Part shown: positions 12,133-23,694 of the stretch, one piece after another
Layout: each line of letters starts with the position of its first letter
How positions within the stretch are numbered: the stretch's first letter is position 1
Assembly (NCBI RefSeq): GCF_025024155.1
Contig: NW_026251786.1
Location: 62,001 to 126,000, forward strand
DNA: 64,000 nt
From: Gamsiella multidivaricata
Lineage: Eukaryota > Mortierellomycota > Mortierellomycetes > Mortierellales > Mortierellaceae
Reading direction: 5' to 3'
The notes under the pieces: generated by a model
The model's database searches: none
The model's input: only the letters and a program-made list of their open reading frames with translations
What the model was told of the DNA's origin: nothing
Program-made: the position numbers and the translations under genes

Positions 12133-13168
12133 TTAGTCCAACTGAAGAGCAGTTTTCTCAAAGCTGGGATGGTAGTCACCACCAATGCTGAGGCAATTAA
12201 CCTCTTCAGCTTCCTTCACGTCCTCGGCACCATTTAGGTCGGAGAGATCGGAGCATATGATGCTGGATTCAGCGGATATGTCGCTACTGCTGTGCTGGTC
12301 CTGGACTGCATCGTAGTTCTCGGAATCGGATGTAGCCTCAGACATATTGTCTTCATGTTCCAGGGGGTCCGATCCTTGACGCGAATGAATTGAAATAACA
12401 CTCAAATTGGCTTCATCCTTCACAGCAGCAGTTACCGCATCAGATCTGTCAGTAGAGCGCGGGCAACTGACTATCCGAAGATGCTGTTGATGATGTGAGT
12501 TGTATGCAAGGGGAGGATTATTGCGGATAAAACTGACAGGGCCCGTCTTCAGTGCTTTTGTGCTTATGAATTCTGGCTCTTGTTGTTCCAGTGGCCGCTT
12601 ATGATTTGTGTTGTTGGTATGCTCTTCCATGTCCTTGATGTCTTTTGAGAATGGTTCAGCTAGCAGTATTTGAATGGCAATCGGATACTCGTGCTAGTTG
12701 AATGCGACGATAGGTTTTGCAAAATATCAATGAACAAAACGGCTAAATAAATAAAAAAAGAAGCGACGCGCCTTCCTTGGACTACTTGCCTCTAGCAGGG
12801 TGAGGATGTTGTCGCTGTGGAGCGGCACTGGCGTGTCCTTTGGGAGTTCTTTACCGTCGAGCATTGAACGGTTGATGCCAAGTCGAGTGACAGTGACCAC
12901 GTCTGCTTTTGAGATGACTTGAACTAGATCAAGGTAGCAGGAAGATGAGGATGATAGTATGGATAAGAGTTGTGAGTGTTAGATGAAAGCAAATAGAAGG
13001 AACCCAGGTTTGGTTTAGGTTCTCTATGTCACACTGACCTTGTTTGCGGCTGATGTGAGTCGAGGTGACACCCGCAAAGGACCCGCGGCCGATGAATAGT
13101 GTAGTATCCTGGGCAAGCTGTAGGGTCTGGCCTGTGCTCTTGAGACAGAGGGTGGCAATGACGGTCAT
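12133..13168 (-). CDS. FHA domain protein of the PNKP/aprataxin/APLF type
   Basis: Exons 13168-13039, 12923-12790 and 12693-12133 give 274 residues. The first 105 residues form an FHA domain, which binds phosphothreonine: FIGRGSFAGVTSTHISRKQ holds the Gly-Arg and Ser-Arg-Lys phosphate-binding positions, and SDNILTLLEHEYPIAI matches the final strands seen in the DNA-repair subfamily (PNKP, aprataxin, APLF). The rest is disordered, Ser/Asp/Glu-rich and has no catalytic domain, so it is closer to a scaffold such as APLF than to an enzyme. The second intron begins GCAAGT, a GC-AG intron. The gene is convergent with the membrane-protein gene, stops 82 bases apart. A role in DNA strand-break repair is inferred from subfamily only. 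Confidence 0.72.
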
Positions 13169-13761
13169 TAGAACGAGGTGAACTAATTGGAATGTAAAGG
13201 ATGTAATGATTGGACTTAGGCGTGAGTATACAGAATGTATGAGAATGCAAAGTGTGTGTGTGTGTGTGTGTATGACAGGAGATTCGAGCCTGGGTGGAGT
13301 CGTGTTGGATGGTGAAGCGTGATGAGGATGGTGAAGCGTTTGTCGTTGTTGTTGTCCAGGAATACGCGCGCATGTGTAAGTGTGTGCGTGCGTGATAATC
13401 AGTTATGAACCCTTTTTTGGCCTCTGTGCCTGTCCAATAGAGTAGCCAGGTCGTACAGGAACAGGAACAGACACAGGAACAGAACACATATAAGAAATAT
13501 AGTCTATTTACAGAAGTGGTCTGTTGGTTTCCCACCGTGTCGGCCCAGTGCCGCCTACAACCGGCAGAACGCTGATCCCGAAGTAAAGATGTCCCACCAC
13601 AGAACATCGTTCTTATCGCAAACAGCTCCGTAGCACATCACTCTCTTCTCCTTCACCCCCGCCTTCTCCCCCTCTCTCCTACCCCTCTCTCTCTCTCTCT
13701 CACTCACCCACCTCTCTCACATCTCTCACTCTCTCTTTCTCCCTGACATCAACACAGCACA

Positions 13762-15319
13762 ATGGCTGTCCCCGTTACACCGTTGCAGTCAAAGCGCCAG
13801 CCCAGACTCACCCCCTCCGCGGAATGTCGTCTGCCTCCACCGCCCGAGCCCCTGACAGACTCCCAGGCCGCAACCCTCGATGCCCTCCGCACCCATATCC
13901 ACACCACCGTTGCAAACACCCACGCCCAGCGCCGATGGGCCGACGACCACTGTCTCGTCCGCTACCTCAAGTCCAAGAAGTGGAACCTCAACGAGTCCAA
14001 GCAGGCCGTCCAGGATTCTATCCTCTGGAGGGAACAGTATAAGCCCGACATCCCCGACAAAAACAGCATTTGGATCGAGGTGAGAAATCATTCTCATTCT
14101 ATTCATTTCCTTCATTCCTTCTGCTTGTAATCATCACCATTCTTCATTCCTCCCTCCTTCTTGTTTCTCCAGCAAATGAATTACTATCTTTGTACATCTA
14201 TTTTTGTGTTTGTTTGCTTTTTTTTTAAGACGGGATCTGAGTATGCAAAGGAGCGGTTGCGATTGAAACGATGCAATTGAAAACCTATAATTTGTTATCA
14301 AGCAACAACAATAACAATAACAGCATCAACATGGACCATGGGCCATCGACCATTGGAAAGACTACAGCACAAGCAAGACAGGGGCTACAAGAGAACTTTG
14401 GGAGAGAGATGGCAAGAACTGATTTATGATAACTTATCCTACGAACACAAACTAACCTTTTGTAATTGCGAAACCGATGGAATTTATAGACCGCTCCTGG
14501 AAAGCTCTACGTCTCCGGCTTTGACATGGAGTCGCGGCCTCTGCTCTACATGAAGCCTCGACTCGAGAACACTGCCGCCTCGCCAGCGCAGATCCGCCAC
14601 GTCGTCTTCCATCTCGAGCTCGCCATCGCACTCATGCCTGAGGGTGTCCAGAATCTGTGCATCATCATTGATTTTGCTGGCTCCTCCATGACCAAGAATC
14701 CCGGTGTTGCCGTTGCTCGTGAGATCATCCACGTTCTCGGTAGTCACTATCCAGAGCGTCTCGGCAAGGCCTACATTATCCATGGTAGGGTCTTATTTTA
14801 ACATCATTGGCACCACCAGTATATTTCTGTCATAATGATGAGCTCTGGTTTAAAAGTAACTTACACGCTCTATATACCGCCCATTACTATCCCACAGCTC
14901 CATGGTTCTTCTTCCCCTTCTACAAGCTGATCTCGCCATTTATCGACCCTGTCACAAAAGCGAAAATTAATTTCGTAGACATGAAAAAGCAAAAGCCCAG
15001 ATCCGCTGTCTCGACCCCTTCCTCTGCAGCTGCATCCGAGATCGATCTCTCTGCCGGCACTGTCACCACTCCTGTCCACAAGAAGGGCTCTTCTTCTGCG
15101 TCTGCAGGAGCCTTATCTTCTTCGTCTTCAGGAGCATCGGATAATGTGAATTTGTTGGATATGATCCCAGAAGACATGCTGGAACAGGCCTTTGGGGGCA
15201 CCTCCGATTACGAATATGATCAGGAAACCTACTGGAATACTGCTGAAAAAGTCCTTGCAGATGCCAGGAACGCACTGGAGAAAGACCAGACACCCGATGT
15301 AGATGCGGTTGCTTCGTAG
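13762..15319 (+). CDS. Sec14-like CRAL-TRIO lipid transfer protein
   Basis: Exons 13762-14079, 14490-14784 and 14898-15319 give 344 residues. Residues 20-105 are the CRAL-TRIO N-terminal helical domain, with RRWADDHCLVRYLKSKKWNL. The CRAL-TRIO lipid-binding fold follows: GKLYVSGFDMESRPLLYMKP, then ALMPEGVQNLCIIIDFAG, then VLGSHYPERLGKAYII joined to HAPWFFFPFYKLISPFIDP. Such proteins move or present phosphatidylinositol and related lipids between membranes. After residue 235 comes a Ser/Ala-rich linker and a short acidic tail. The first intron is 410 bases, long for this region. The start is preceded by a long CT-rich tract (about 13650-13745), a common fungal promoter feature. Confidence 0.9.
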
Positions 15320-15516
15320 GGCTTCATTTCCTGTTTTCTTCTTCTCCCCTCCTAAACACCACCTTACAGATAAATCTGACACAAATAAAGCATCATGGCA
15401 TACATATTACTGAATTCTGTTGAAAATGAACCTTTTAGACTATTAAATATTAGATAAATTACTATGGATGTACGATTGGGTGTCGAATGCACGAAGGGTA
15501 ATGATACTGTGGCCGA

Positions 15517-17225
15517 CTAGCTGCTGTGTTTGCTGTCAAGGCGCACAGGTGCTGGTGTGGTCACTTGCTCTTCCTCATCCTCGCTGCGATCATCAACCAC
15601 GCCTCCTTTGCTGGAAAACATCTTGTAGACGATCCTGAAGATGGACCACAGCCAGAAGAACATGAGCGACTGCAGCACAAGCAAGAGCCCAGTGACGACA
15701 TAATGCGTTAGCCTTGAGTAATATTCGCCACCGTGAAGAATCCAGGCATAGATGATATACCCATATAGGAAATGGCGCGTGTAGATCCAGATGAACATGA
15801 AGCAGGCAAAGATCGGGTCGCAAATACTGTCAGGCATCTCAATATACTTGAAGCACTTGCCCAGTGACAACACAATGTCCGCCAAATCCATCGATACAAA
15901 CACCGCAGTTCCGAATGTGGTGACGTTCAGTGTCAGCGAAAAGGTAATGAGCATGACGGTGACCAAATGATGGCTATCGGTAACAATAGCGAGAGAATAT
16001 TGTTAGATGATGACGAACATGACAATATACTTGTAGTAAATAGATAAGATTAGGCTGATGCTATGCCATGCAGTATGAAGAGGTGCATCTGCACGAACCT
16101 GATCATGGCCAAAAAATCCTTGCGAGGGGCTTCAATGCACATCACAAACATTTGCTGGATCCAGAACGAGAACTGCAACCAGTAGTAGTATTTGGTAATG
16201 ACAGGCAACGCGGTAAGCGGGTAGCTGTCAAAGAACTGGTCTGTGTGGAACCACACAAACCAGTTATTCCATGTCGGCGTCAATTGTAGGCAGTACTATA
16301 CATGAAAAGCATGGCAAGCGAGGAATTATATGCCGTTAGCAATCGCTCATTTCTTAAAGGCAGCCAAGTACCCTGGCTGCAATCCTGCCAAGCGCTTTCG
16401 GGGATAATGGCATCCTGGATATAGAAATATACAACACATTGAGGCCCTATCGATCCATACATCCCAGTGTGGGCTCATTCCTGTCCTTGTGCACTTCTTT
16501 AAGTTGCTGATCAACCTGCATTCCCTGTGCTCTCATATTCTTTTCGAAAAGCCCCGTAAAAATTGTTCGGGAATGTGGGCTGACTTACCAAGCCAAGGAC
16601 CCAACTACAAGAATAATAAATGCAGATCCAGCCTTGCTCCGCGAACCTGAGGACGCTTCTTTCGCTGGTCGCACCCAGTCGGCGGGCTAGGGGCACGAGG
16701 ATATAGGTCATGACAGCAGCTCTGAGGAAGGTAAAAGTCGTAATCCAAAAGACCAGGAAGTAGAGGTCCTCCCAAGACTTTTCGTAGGTGTTTGAGATGG
16801 GGTTGTACTCCTGGAAGAACAAGAACTTTTTCGCAAACGAATTGGGGAACAATGCATATGTTCCCAGAACCGCTAGGATGGCAATCAATGGCCCATCTAT
16901 AAGTCATTGTTTGTTGTCAGGATTTTTAGAAAGGGAAGCAAGCATCAACGGCTGTCATCGTTATCATGATTACGGTACAGAATTGACAGAATTGACCAAA
17001 GGGTCAAGGGAAGAAGCAATTGAACGAACAAATACAGGGGAAACCCATCAGACACTAGAATAGACCCTTACCAATCTGGTGTCGGTCCATGGTCCCCAGG
17101 AAACCCTTCCTGCGATGCGGCTGCTGCGGGCTGTGCCTGGAGCTGTTGCTGCCAGTGTAGATAGTCTGGCCGGCAAGGTGCTTCTCGCTCCCCTGGGGCT
17201 GCACTCTTGATGCGGATGTGGCCAT
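15517..17225 (-). CDS. LAG1: Ceramide synthase (TLC/Lag1 domain)
   Basis: Exons 17225-17072, 16896-16589, 16295-16099 and 15973-15517 give 371 residues. Ceramide synthases N-acylate sphingoid bases with fatty acyl-CoA in the ER membrane. The TLC domain covers about 105-330 with six or more hydrophobic segments. The Lag1 motif begins with the catalytic histidine pair across the last junction (MISHHLVTVMLITFSLTLN) and includes the acidic pair in SMDLADIVL, then GKCFKY. Upstream, YYYWLQFSFWIQQMFV is also typical. The usual Arg-Xaa-Gly after SxxxN reads TTFG here. The C-terminus is acidic (RSEDEEEQ), resembling the CK2-type tails of yeast Lag1/Lac1. The penultimate intron is 293 bases; the others are 125-175. 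Confidence 0.85.
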
Positions 17226-17630
17226 AACGGGAAGAACCAGGAATAAAGGGGCGTAAGAAAGGAAAAAGCGAAGGAATGAATCAGTCAAGAAGGATGAAAG
17301 GAATGAGAAGGATGGAAGGAAGAAGCGGACAAACAGTGGCGGTAAACAAGTTTTCACACCATACGACTCCAGGGATTATCAGGGTGTTAAAATTCAATAA
17401 GGTTGGCCGTAAACATTTACCCATTTTTTTAACGGCCGTCTACTTTGTACACTCATCCGCATTCGTCATGCCGGGCTCGTTTTGCAATGGTCTGTTAGGC
17501 TAGGGCTGCTTTAATATGGTCTGCTCTCTCTAGCGACGACTACAGGGACTACAGAAATATTATTATGCTAAATATAAAGAGTATTAAAGCTGGAACTGGA
17601 GCCAAGGAAGAACTAATAGTGGATGGAGTC

Positions 17631-19842
17631 CTAAGACTTCTCATCCGGTTTGTCTTCAGTGGCATCTGCCAGACGCGCATCAGAATCGGCAGAATCCATA
17701 GACGGGGCTTGATCCTTGAGAAGATCGACGTACTGCATTGGTACTGTGCACGCACAGGCAAAGACAGCCAAACTCATAGCGATGATCGACATCAGCTTCT
17801 GGGAGTCGCTGTATGCCTCGATAAGCTGGCTCCTAGTCATCTCATCCAGGCTGGGAATGTATACAGTCGGGCTGTTCATGGCCAGGAACTCGTCATAAGG
17901 GCCCGTGATGTGCATAGCCAGTCTTTGTGGGAGATACCTATCGTTTTATGATTATGCAAGGGTATTGGCGGTCAGCACACCGGAAAAGAAGTAGTTCCTT
18001 CAGCTTATCGTTCATGGTATTTTGTTCTATATCCTTACTGTGTCCAGACGCCTCCAGCCAAGGCATTGCCAAAGGCGCTTCCGAAAGAACCCATAATCTG
18101 CGTAACCTGTAGTATTATACGAGGAAAAGAAAGCCCAGTAAAAGTGAGAACCATACTCAGTGCACTTGGCACATGCAATAGATAATACATTACGCTGTGT
18201 AACCTACACCAATAACTGTTGCAATGTCCTTCCTTCCCACCGCACCAGTAACAGCCACGGAACTTGCAATGTTAGCCATTCCTCCTGCAGCACCGACAAT
18301 TGTCTGCGAAATGACTACAAACGCATCCGAGGACGTTGGCAGACGCGCGGGAATCATTAAACCAATACCAGCTGTGTGGACAACGATACCAATCCAGATG
18401 AACGGACGGTATGTGTTGTAACGCTTCATGAGCATCGCAGTGAGCAGCTGGAAGACCAGATATGCTACTTGGTAACCACGTTCCAGCAAATATGCGTCGT
18501 CAAAGCCCAGGTTGCGCGACACGACTAAGTACAGAGTAAAGTACATCCAGCTGTAGGAACAATGCAAAGAGGCGGAGTTAGCCTGCTGCGGTGAATTACA
18601 CAGCAAAAAGCACAGCCAACACAAAAGACAAGGCGTCTCCTTACTTCATTGAGGCCATGACAGTCATGAAGAAGCCGACGACCAATCCACCAAAGCAGGT
18701 ACGGTTCATCCAGATTCTCATGGGCATGATGGGCTTGTCCGTGTATTTGAGTTCCCAGAAAGCCAAGAGTGCCAACGCGATCACTCCAGAAATGAACATA
18801 CCGAGAATCTTTCCGTTCTTCCAGTTGCCCTCGAAGGTTTTGGCAAGGATCATAGGCAACAGCGTAAGACTCATACCCAAAGTGATCAGCAAGGCTCCGA
18901 TAGCATCATATTCGTGCAGCAACCAGCCCAAAGATCGTCGGTGAACTTTGACGCCCTTGCGCTGAACCTTCTTTTGCAGGTACCAAAGAGGTGTGAGGAT
19001 CGCGACAGCGCCAACGGCGGAAAGAAGGCCGACGACGAGGTAGACGTTGCGCCAGTTGCGACCAGGTCCGGACAGCGGATCGATAAGAGGTTGGGTCGCG
19101 AAGATGTTGACGGCTGATGGAAGGTCCCAGAGCGCAAAGACAATACCACGGTTGATCAACGAGGTCGTGTCTAAGGTGATGGCAGCATACAAGTTAATGA
19201 AGCTGATACATACCATCAGACAATGGTTGATATGAGAAGACGATGATACAATGAGGTTATCAAGTTACCTGCGATCAAGACTTGAGTCAAGGTCAACATG
19301 CCAGTTGAACCGATACCGTACGCAATTTGGCCGAGGGCGTATTGCTTGAAGGTGCTGGATGTACCCTGAATGGTGTAGCCGATCAAGTAGAAAACCATGG
19401 CGAAGGTCAAAGCCTCAGCGCGACCGACGACATCAGACACCTTAGTGTAGAACGGTACAAGGGCCGCTGACAGGATCTGGAGGATGGTGGGGAGGACACT
19501 GATCAACGAAGAGGAAATGAGGGCGGCCACAATATTACTTTGGCAGCCGTACATCAAGTTCACCTCGAACGAGTACAAAAAGGCCTGGACCAGCACACTG
19601 GCAATGAAAAGACAGCGATGTACTGGGTTAGTACCTTGTTTCCTGCCATCCCTGGAAGCGTATAATCGATTCGGAAGCGGAATAAATTCAATCCCCACGG
19701 GACAGACTTCTTACCCTACAACGAGGTACATGTACTGCCTGTGTGTGAAGGAGGAGCGGTCCAGGATCTTTGTGGGAGTGTCATCCTGTACAATGTTCTT
19801 AACAGGAGCACCTTTCTCCTCTAGGGCCGTGTTATTCTCCAT
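17631..19842 (-). CDS. Siderophore-iron transporter, MFS (SIT/ARN) family
   Basis: Six exons, 19842-19715, 19597-19269, 19170-18645, 18550-18208, 18106-18039 and 17937-17631, give 566 residues and about 14 membrane segments. SIT/ARN proteins import ferric siderophores by proton symport at the plasma membrane or endosome. Family signatures are visible: VLVQAFLYSFEVNLMYGCQS in segment 1, KVSDVVGRAEALTFAMVFYL, TQVLIAGDTTSLINRG, FATQPLIDPLSGPGRNWRNV and the final extracellular loop with GPYDEFLAMNSPTVYIPSLD. The first intron contains a perfect TACTAAC branch point. Upstream DNA holds four ATCTGATAA boxes, described separately, which fit repression by an iron-sensing GATA factor. Length and organisation are normal; the siderophore cannot be told. 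Confidence 0.92.
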
Positions 19843-20313
19843 TATGTATGAGTCAAGTTGCTGTGCTTGCAGATGACCGGGAGGGTGGAAGGAGGAGATA
19901 ACTGAAGGACGTGAAGCGGAATGAAGACCTAGCCGATTCAGTATCGCAGAGAAGAGTAGCAGAAACGGAGCAAGGATAGAAGAGGAGAGGGAAGAGGGAA
20001 GGGAAAGCTCGTAAGGAGTCCTTTTATGGCCGAATGAGCAGCCAAGCGGCGCAAGTGAGAGACCCTTGAGTAAAGCGCCTATGAAGCCAAGGCAGGCGAA
20101 CCAAAGCCCGATTCTATTCCGCCACTATGTGGATGAATCCTTTTGATGCCTGGAATACACGTACATAACCCCGGCTACAATGCATTAAATGAAGCGATCG
20201 GGGCCATATGGCGGTTTACACATAGAAGCTTATTTCTTTTCAGAGAGGAGGGGAGAGGGAAACAAATAGAATGTTAGAGCGGATAGAGAATGGGTACGGC
20301 GAGGAGACTCTTC

Positions 20314-20350
20314 ATCTGATAAGTCGAGGCCCTGAGAGGCCTTATCAGAT
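20314..20350. promoter_or_regulatory. Inverted pair of iron-type GATA boxes
   Basis: ATCTGATAAG at 20314-20323 and CTTATCAGAT at 20341-20350 form perfect 10-base inverted arms with a 17-base spacer. ATCWGATAA is the established extended site of fungal iron repressors of the SreA/Sre1/Urbs1/Fep1 GATA family. The pair lies about 470 bases upstream of the siderophore transporter start. The sequence match is direct; regulation is inferred. Confidence 0.7.
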
Positions 20351-20620
20351 GCAACAATTATTAGCGTTCACGCCGAAGCGTCATTTTCTGTAAGCAGGGC
20401 GTTAGTTTTAGTTAGGGGCGAAGAGAGGCGGAGAAGAACCTTGGCAAAAAAAAAAAAAACAAAAAGAATGGAGATGGAAAAACAGGAAGGGTTCTACGGA
20501 CCTAAGGGGCGAGCGGGGAACGACCTACAAAGACTAGGTGAGAGCTTGCCTTGACCGGAAAAAGTAATCTGATCAAAACAGAGACTGGACCGGGTAAGAG
20601 AAACTAGGGTAAAACTTTAT

Positions 20621-20654
20621 TTATCAGATTCAATTGTCATCCCACTTATCAGAT
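20621..20654. promoter_or_regulatory. Direct pair of iron-type GATA boxes
   Basis: TTATCAGAT at 20621-20629 and CTTATCAGAT at 20645-20654 repeat the same extended GATA core in one orientation, 24 bases apart. A near match, ATCTGATCA, lies at about 20568. They sit 780-810 bases upstream of the siderophore transporter start. Confidence 0.6.
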
Positions 20655-22636
20655 CTATTTAATCGTTATTTCTCAAGCCACTCCTGTCCTTCTGTGGAAC
20701 TGCAGTACTACCAGAAGTACCCCCAGTTGTTGTTTATATCAGTGTTGTTGTGCCTATAGCCGCTTTTTTGTGCATAGGCCGACTGTGTGTTGCTGAGCGA
20801 CTCAAGTTTAACCGCGAACCATCGTACGCGGAGATTCACCTTTCGTCGCTTTGCCGAGATACTCCTAGAGCCCCTGGGGTAGCTCGAACAATCTTCATCC
20901 AATGGCTCTCTACAACGCAACTCTGGCCTCGAACTTGTAGTGGAGTCAGAAATTAGAGGTGCGGACCAAACTCAGACAAACTCTCCTGTCCATCCATTCT
21001 ACGGGGCGCCGACTTTGATATTTACCACCTTATTTTAGACTTTTAACTCATGTTGTATTAACTTTCCTTTGACGACCTTTTCTGCGCATTAGAAACTCAC
21101 ATGTCTTGACTTTATGCACAGCTGTTACTGACCTGTCCTGGTAAACGCACGACACCAGAATGAGTGGTATGGCCAGGGCGGGATGGACGCAAAAAATACC
21201 AGGCTATGTATCCTTGCATCTTGCAGCGGGCAAGGTTGTACAAGAAATATACACTTAGGCTACCATAGCACTGAAGCTGAGAACAGTACGCTCAAAGACA
21301 GGTTTGCAAACCTACTCCATGCGGAGGTAGAGGTGCAAAGACGCAGCTAAGGAGAATATTATGAAAAAGAGTTAGCCAATCGCGTCTCGATTGAATGATC
21401 GCTGATCTCAGCTCGCATTCCATGAGTTTCCTTTTGCGTCCTTTCATTGTTTGCCCCTGACTCGTGTGATGTCTGTGCCAATGTACTTGCGTGTGTCCTG
21501 ATTATCACACACGCTTTACCATGCTTTTCTCTTGGTGCTTCGCCCACATCTGTATCTGCTATCAGAAGAAATGCGTTGTCGACTGCACGACTGACCATAG
21601 GTTCAACCCCGATTTATTACCCTGTATAAAATCTGCATAGCTACGCCATAGCTTTCGATTCAGTATTGTGAGCGGCCCATTTCTCGCCATTATTCTGTTT
21701 TCTTTGCACCTCGTTATCATCCCAATCCACTTACTTCAACCTGAGTCAATAAATGTCAATGGCTAATTATCTTTCAAGGGGTAGTAATATCCTTAGCAGC
21801 AGTGGCATTAAAGTGTCGTTGTAGTTCTGGCTCCCGCCACTTCAAGAGTCATTTCTGCTGCCATCTTCGTAGGCTAAGGAGTATTGCCAATCCCTCAGAG
21901 ATATGACCATGTTAAGTCGGTTGATCTCCCCAACTCATGGCCATCCACTGGCTCAACTGCCAGTGTAGTGAATCAGTACTCGGTTATTGTACCTTGTAAT
22001 GCATTTCAATTTTTGCACGTTGGCACAATTTCTACTGCAAAGAATGCTTTCTTCTCTCTCCACATCACACTCCCATTTCCTCCGTCTAGCTCATACTGGG
22101 TCCTAGGGTTACACGGCCTATGCCCACCTAGATCCTCGCTGGCACTGTAGCGGTTCCATGTGGGCTAGATGGGTACTCATGTCCCATGCTTGGTTACTCA
22201 AGAGTGCCTGGCACACAACAGCTACGACGATTCGCGCGGTCGGGCTTAGCCGAAGTATCTGAAGCGTGGTCGGGCGCTCAATGCTCCCCTCCTCCCCTCC
22301 CCCCTTTCCTCACCCTTGTTCTGCACTGCTCATCGTTTCTACTTGGCCATCATTCTCGTCACTCTCATCATCCTCATTTCCACCCCCGCCCTCATCCTTC
22401 CTCTCAATCGTCTCATCTTGTTCCCTCTCCTCTTACTCCCCCCTCTTCCTTCTTGCTCGACTTCAGTATCAAGCACTCAGCTCTTTCGCATCGCGCAACA
22501 ACAAGGCTGTGTAACAATCCTCTTAATGTACGTTTTGTTGCGTGGGTCTTCGTCAATGATAATTCCACAGACAAGCCATCTCGACTGAACACCTCCCTGA
22601 ACTCCACACACGGCAGCAAAGACTATCGCTTAAGCC
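20655..22636. other. Long non-coding stretch
   Basis: Frames are short and show no family features on either strand. From about 22280 to 22450 the DNA is CT-rich, as expected just upstream of the phosphatase gene. No tRNA-like boxes or repeats were recognised. Confidence 0.45.
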
Positions 22637-23512
22637 ATGCTCACATCACAGAGACAGATGCAGGCTCGCCCCTACGGCGAAGCACGTCTCCTGAACCGAC
22701 CGGCCCTGATCGAGTATAAGCATATGCGTTTCCTAGTTTCGGACGCGCCTTCCGACAGCAATTTGGCACTGTACATCTCTGTAAGTCGAGATAGGTGCGC
22801 TCATGAACATGTTAGACCTTCAAATTTTCTTCCCAACGCGATTCACGAACACATCCTTCCATCAATGTGTGAATTAGGAATTTGAGCGCCATTGTGCCAA
22901 GGACGTGGTCCGTGTATGTGATCCTACCTATACAACGACTCCCCTGAATCAATTGGGCGTCAAGGTCTATGTGAGTGAAGTACACTTCGCACCTCTGCTT
23001 CCTTCTTATCGTACCCACGGAATGGTTTGCTCAATATTGTATATTCGCTATTGTCTTTAGGATTGGCCTTTTGGGGACGGTGAGGGCCCACCTCCGGCGA
23101 TCACACGCGATTGGATAGACCTTGTTCGGGCACGATTCGGTACGGACGAAGGAAAGACACCGGAGTGCTCCATTGCGGTGCACTGCGTGGCAGGACTAGG
23201 GAGGTAAGGCGCGTTCAAATATCAGGACATCTGCACGGCTTTTTCTATCAACAGCGAAGTGTATTAGCCGTCGTTTGAGTTGCTGTCGTTGATCCCTTAT
23301 ATTGTATGCTCATATGTTTCTGTCATGCATTCGCCTTGGATAGAGCACCATTATTAGTGGTCATTGCATTGATTGAAGAAGGAATGACCCCAGAGGAGAG
23401 TATTGCCTATGTGAGAGAGCGCAGGCGCGGGGCCTTAAATGCCAAGCAGACTAAGTACATTATGGATTACAAGCGGAGAAAGTCTCGCAAATCAAAGTGC
23501 ACCATCTTGTAG
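22637..23512 (+). CDS. PRL-type protein tyrosine phosphatase (PTP4A family), prenylated
   Basis: Exons 22637-22780, 22878-22970, 23061-23203 and 23344-23512 give 182 residues. The dual-specificity fold carries the PRL signature loop HCVAGLGR, split by the last intron, continuing to APLLVVIALIEEGMTPEES. Cys121 and Arg127 are the catalytic residues, and the WPFGDG loop near 81-86 supplies the general acid. The C-terminus is basic (KRRKSRKSK) and ends CTIL, a CaaX box for prenylation, as in animal PRL1-3. Members act at the plasma membrane and endosomes. A second in-frame ATG lies 21 bases after the chosen start; either could be used. The gene is convergent with the F-box gene, stops 182 bases apart. 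Confidence 0.9.
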
Positions 23513-23694
23513 GACATCATGAGGTATTTCCATTTGATTCTTCCCAACGTACTTAGACTCAACATAGACACCGCATTACAGAAATAAAACACAGAGAGGC
23601 TTCTTAAGAATACTATCATGCGATATATATCACTGCAAGGAACAAGTATTTCCAAGCTCTGAGAAATGCGATCATTTATTGAAATAACTGGCAA

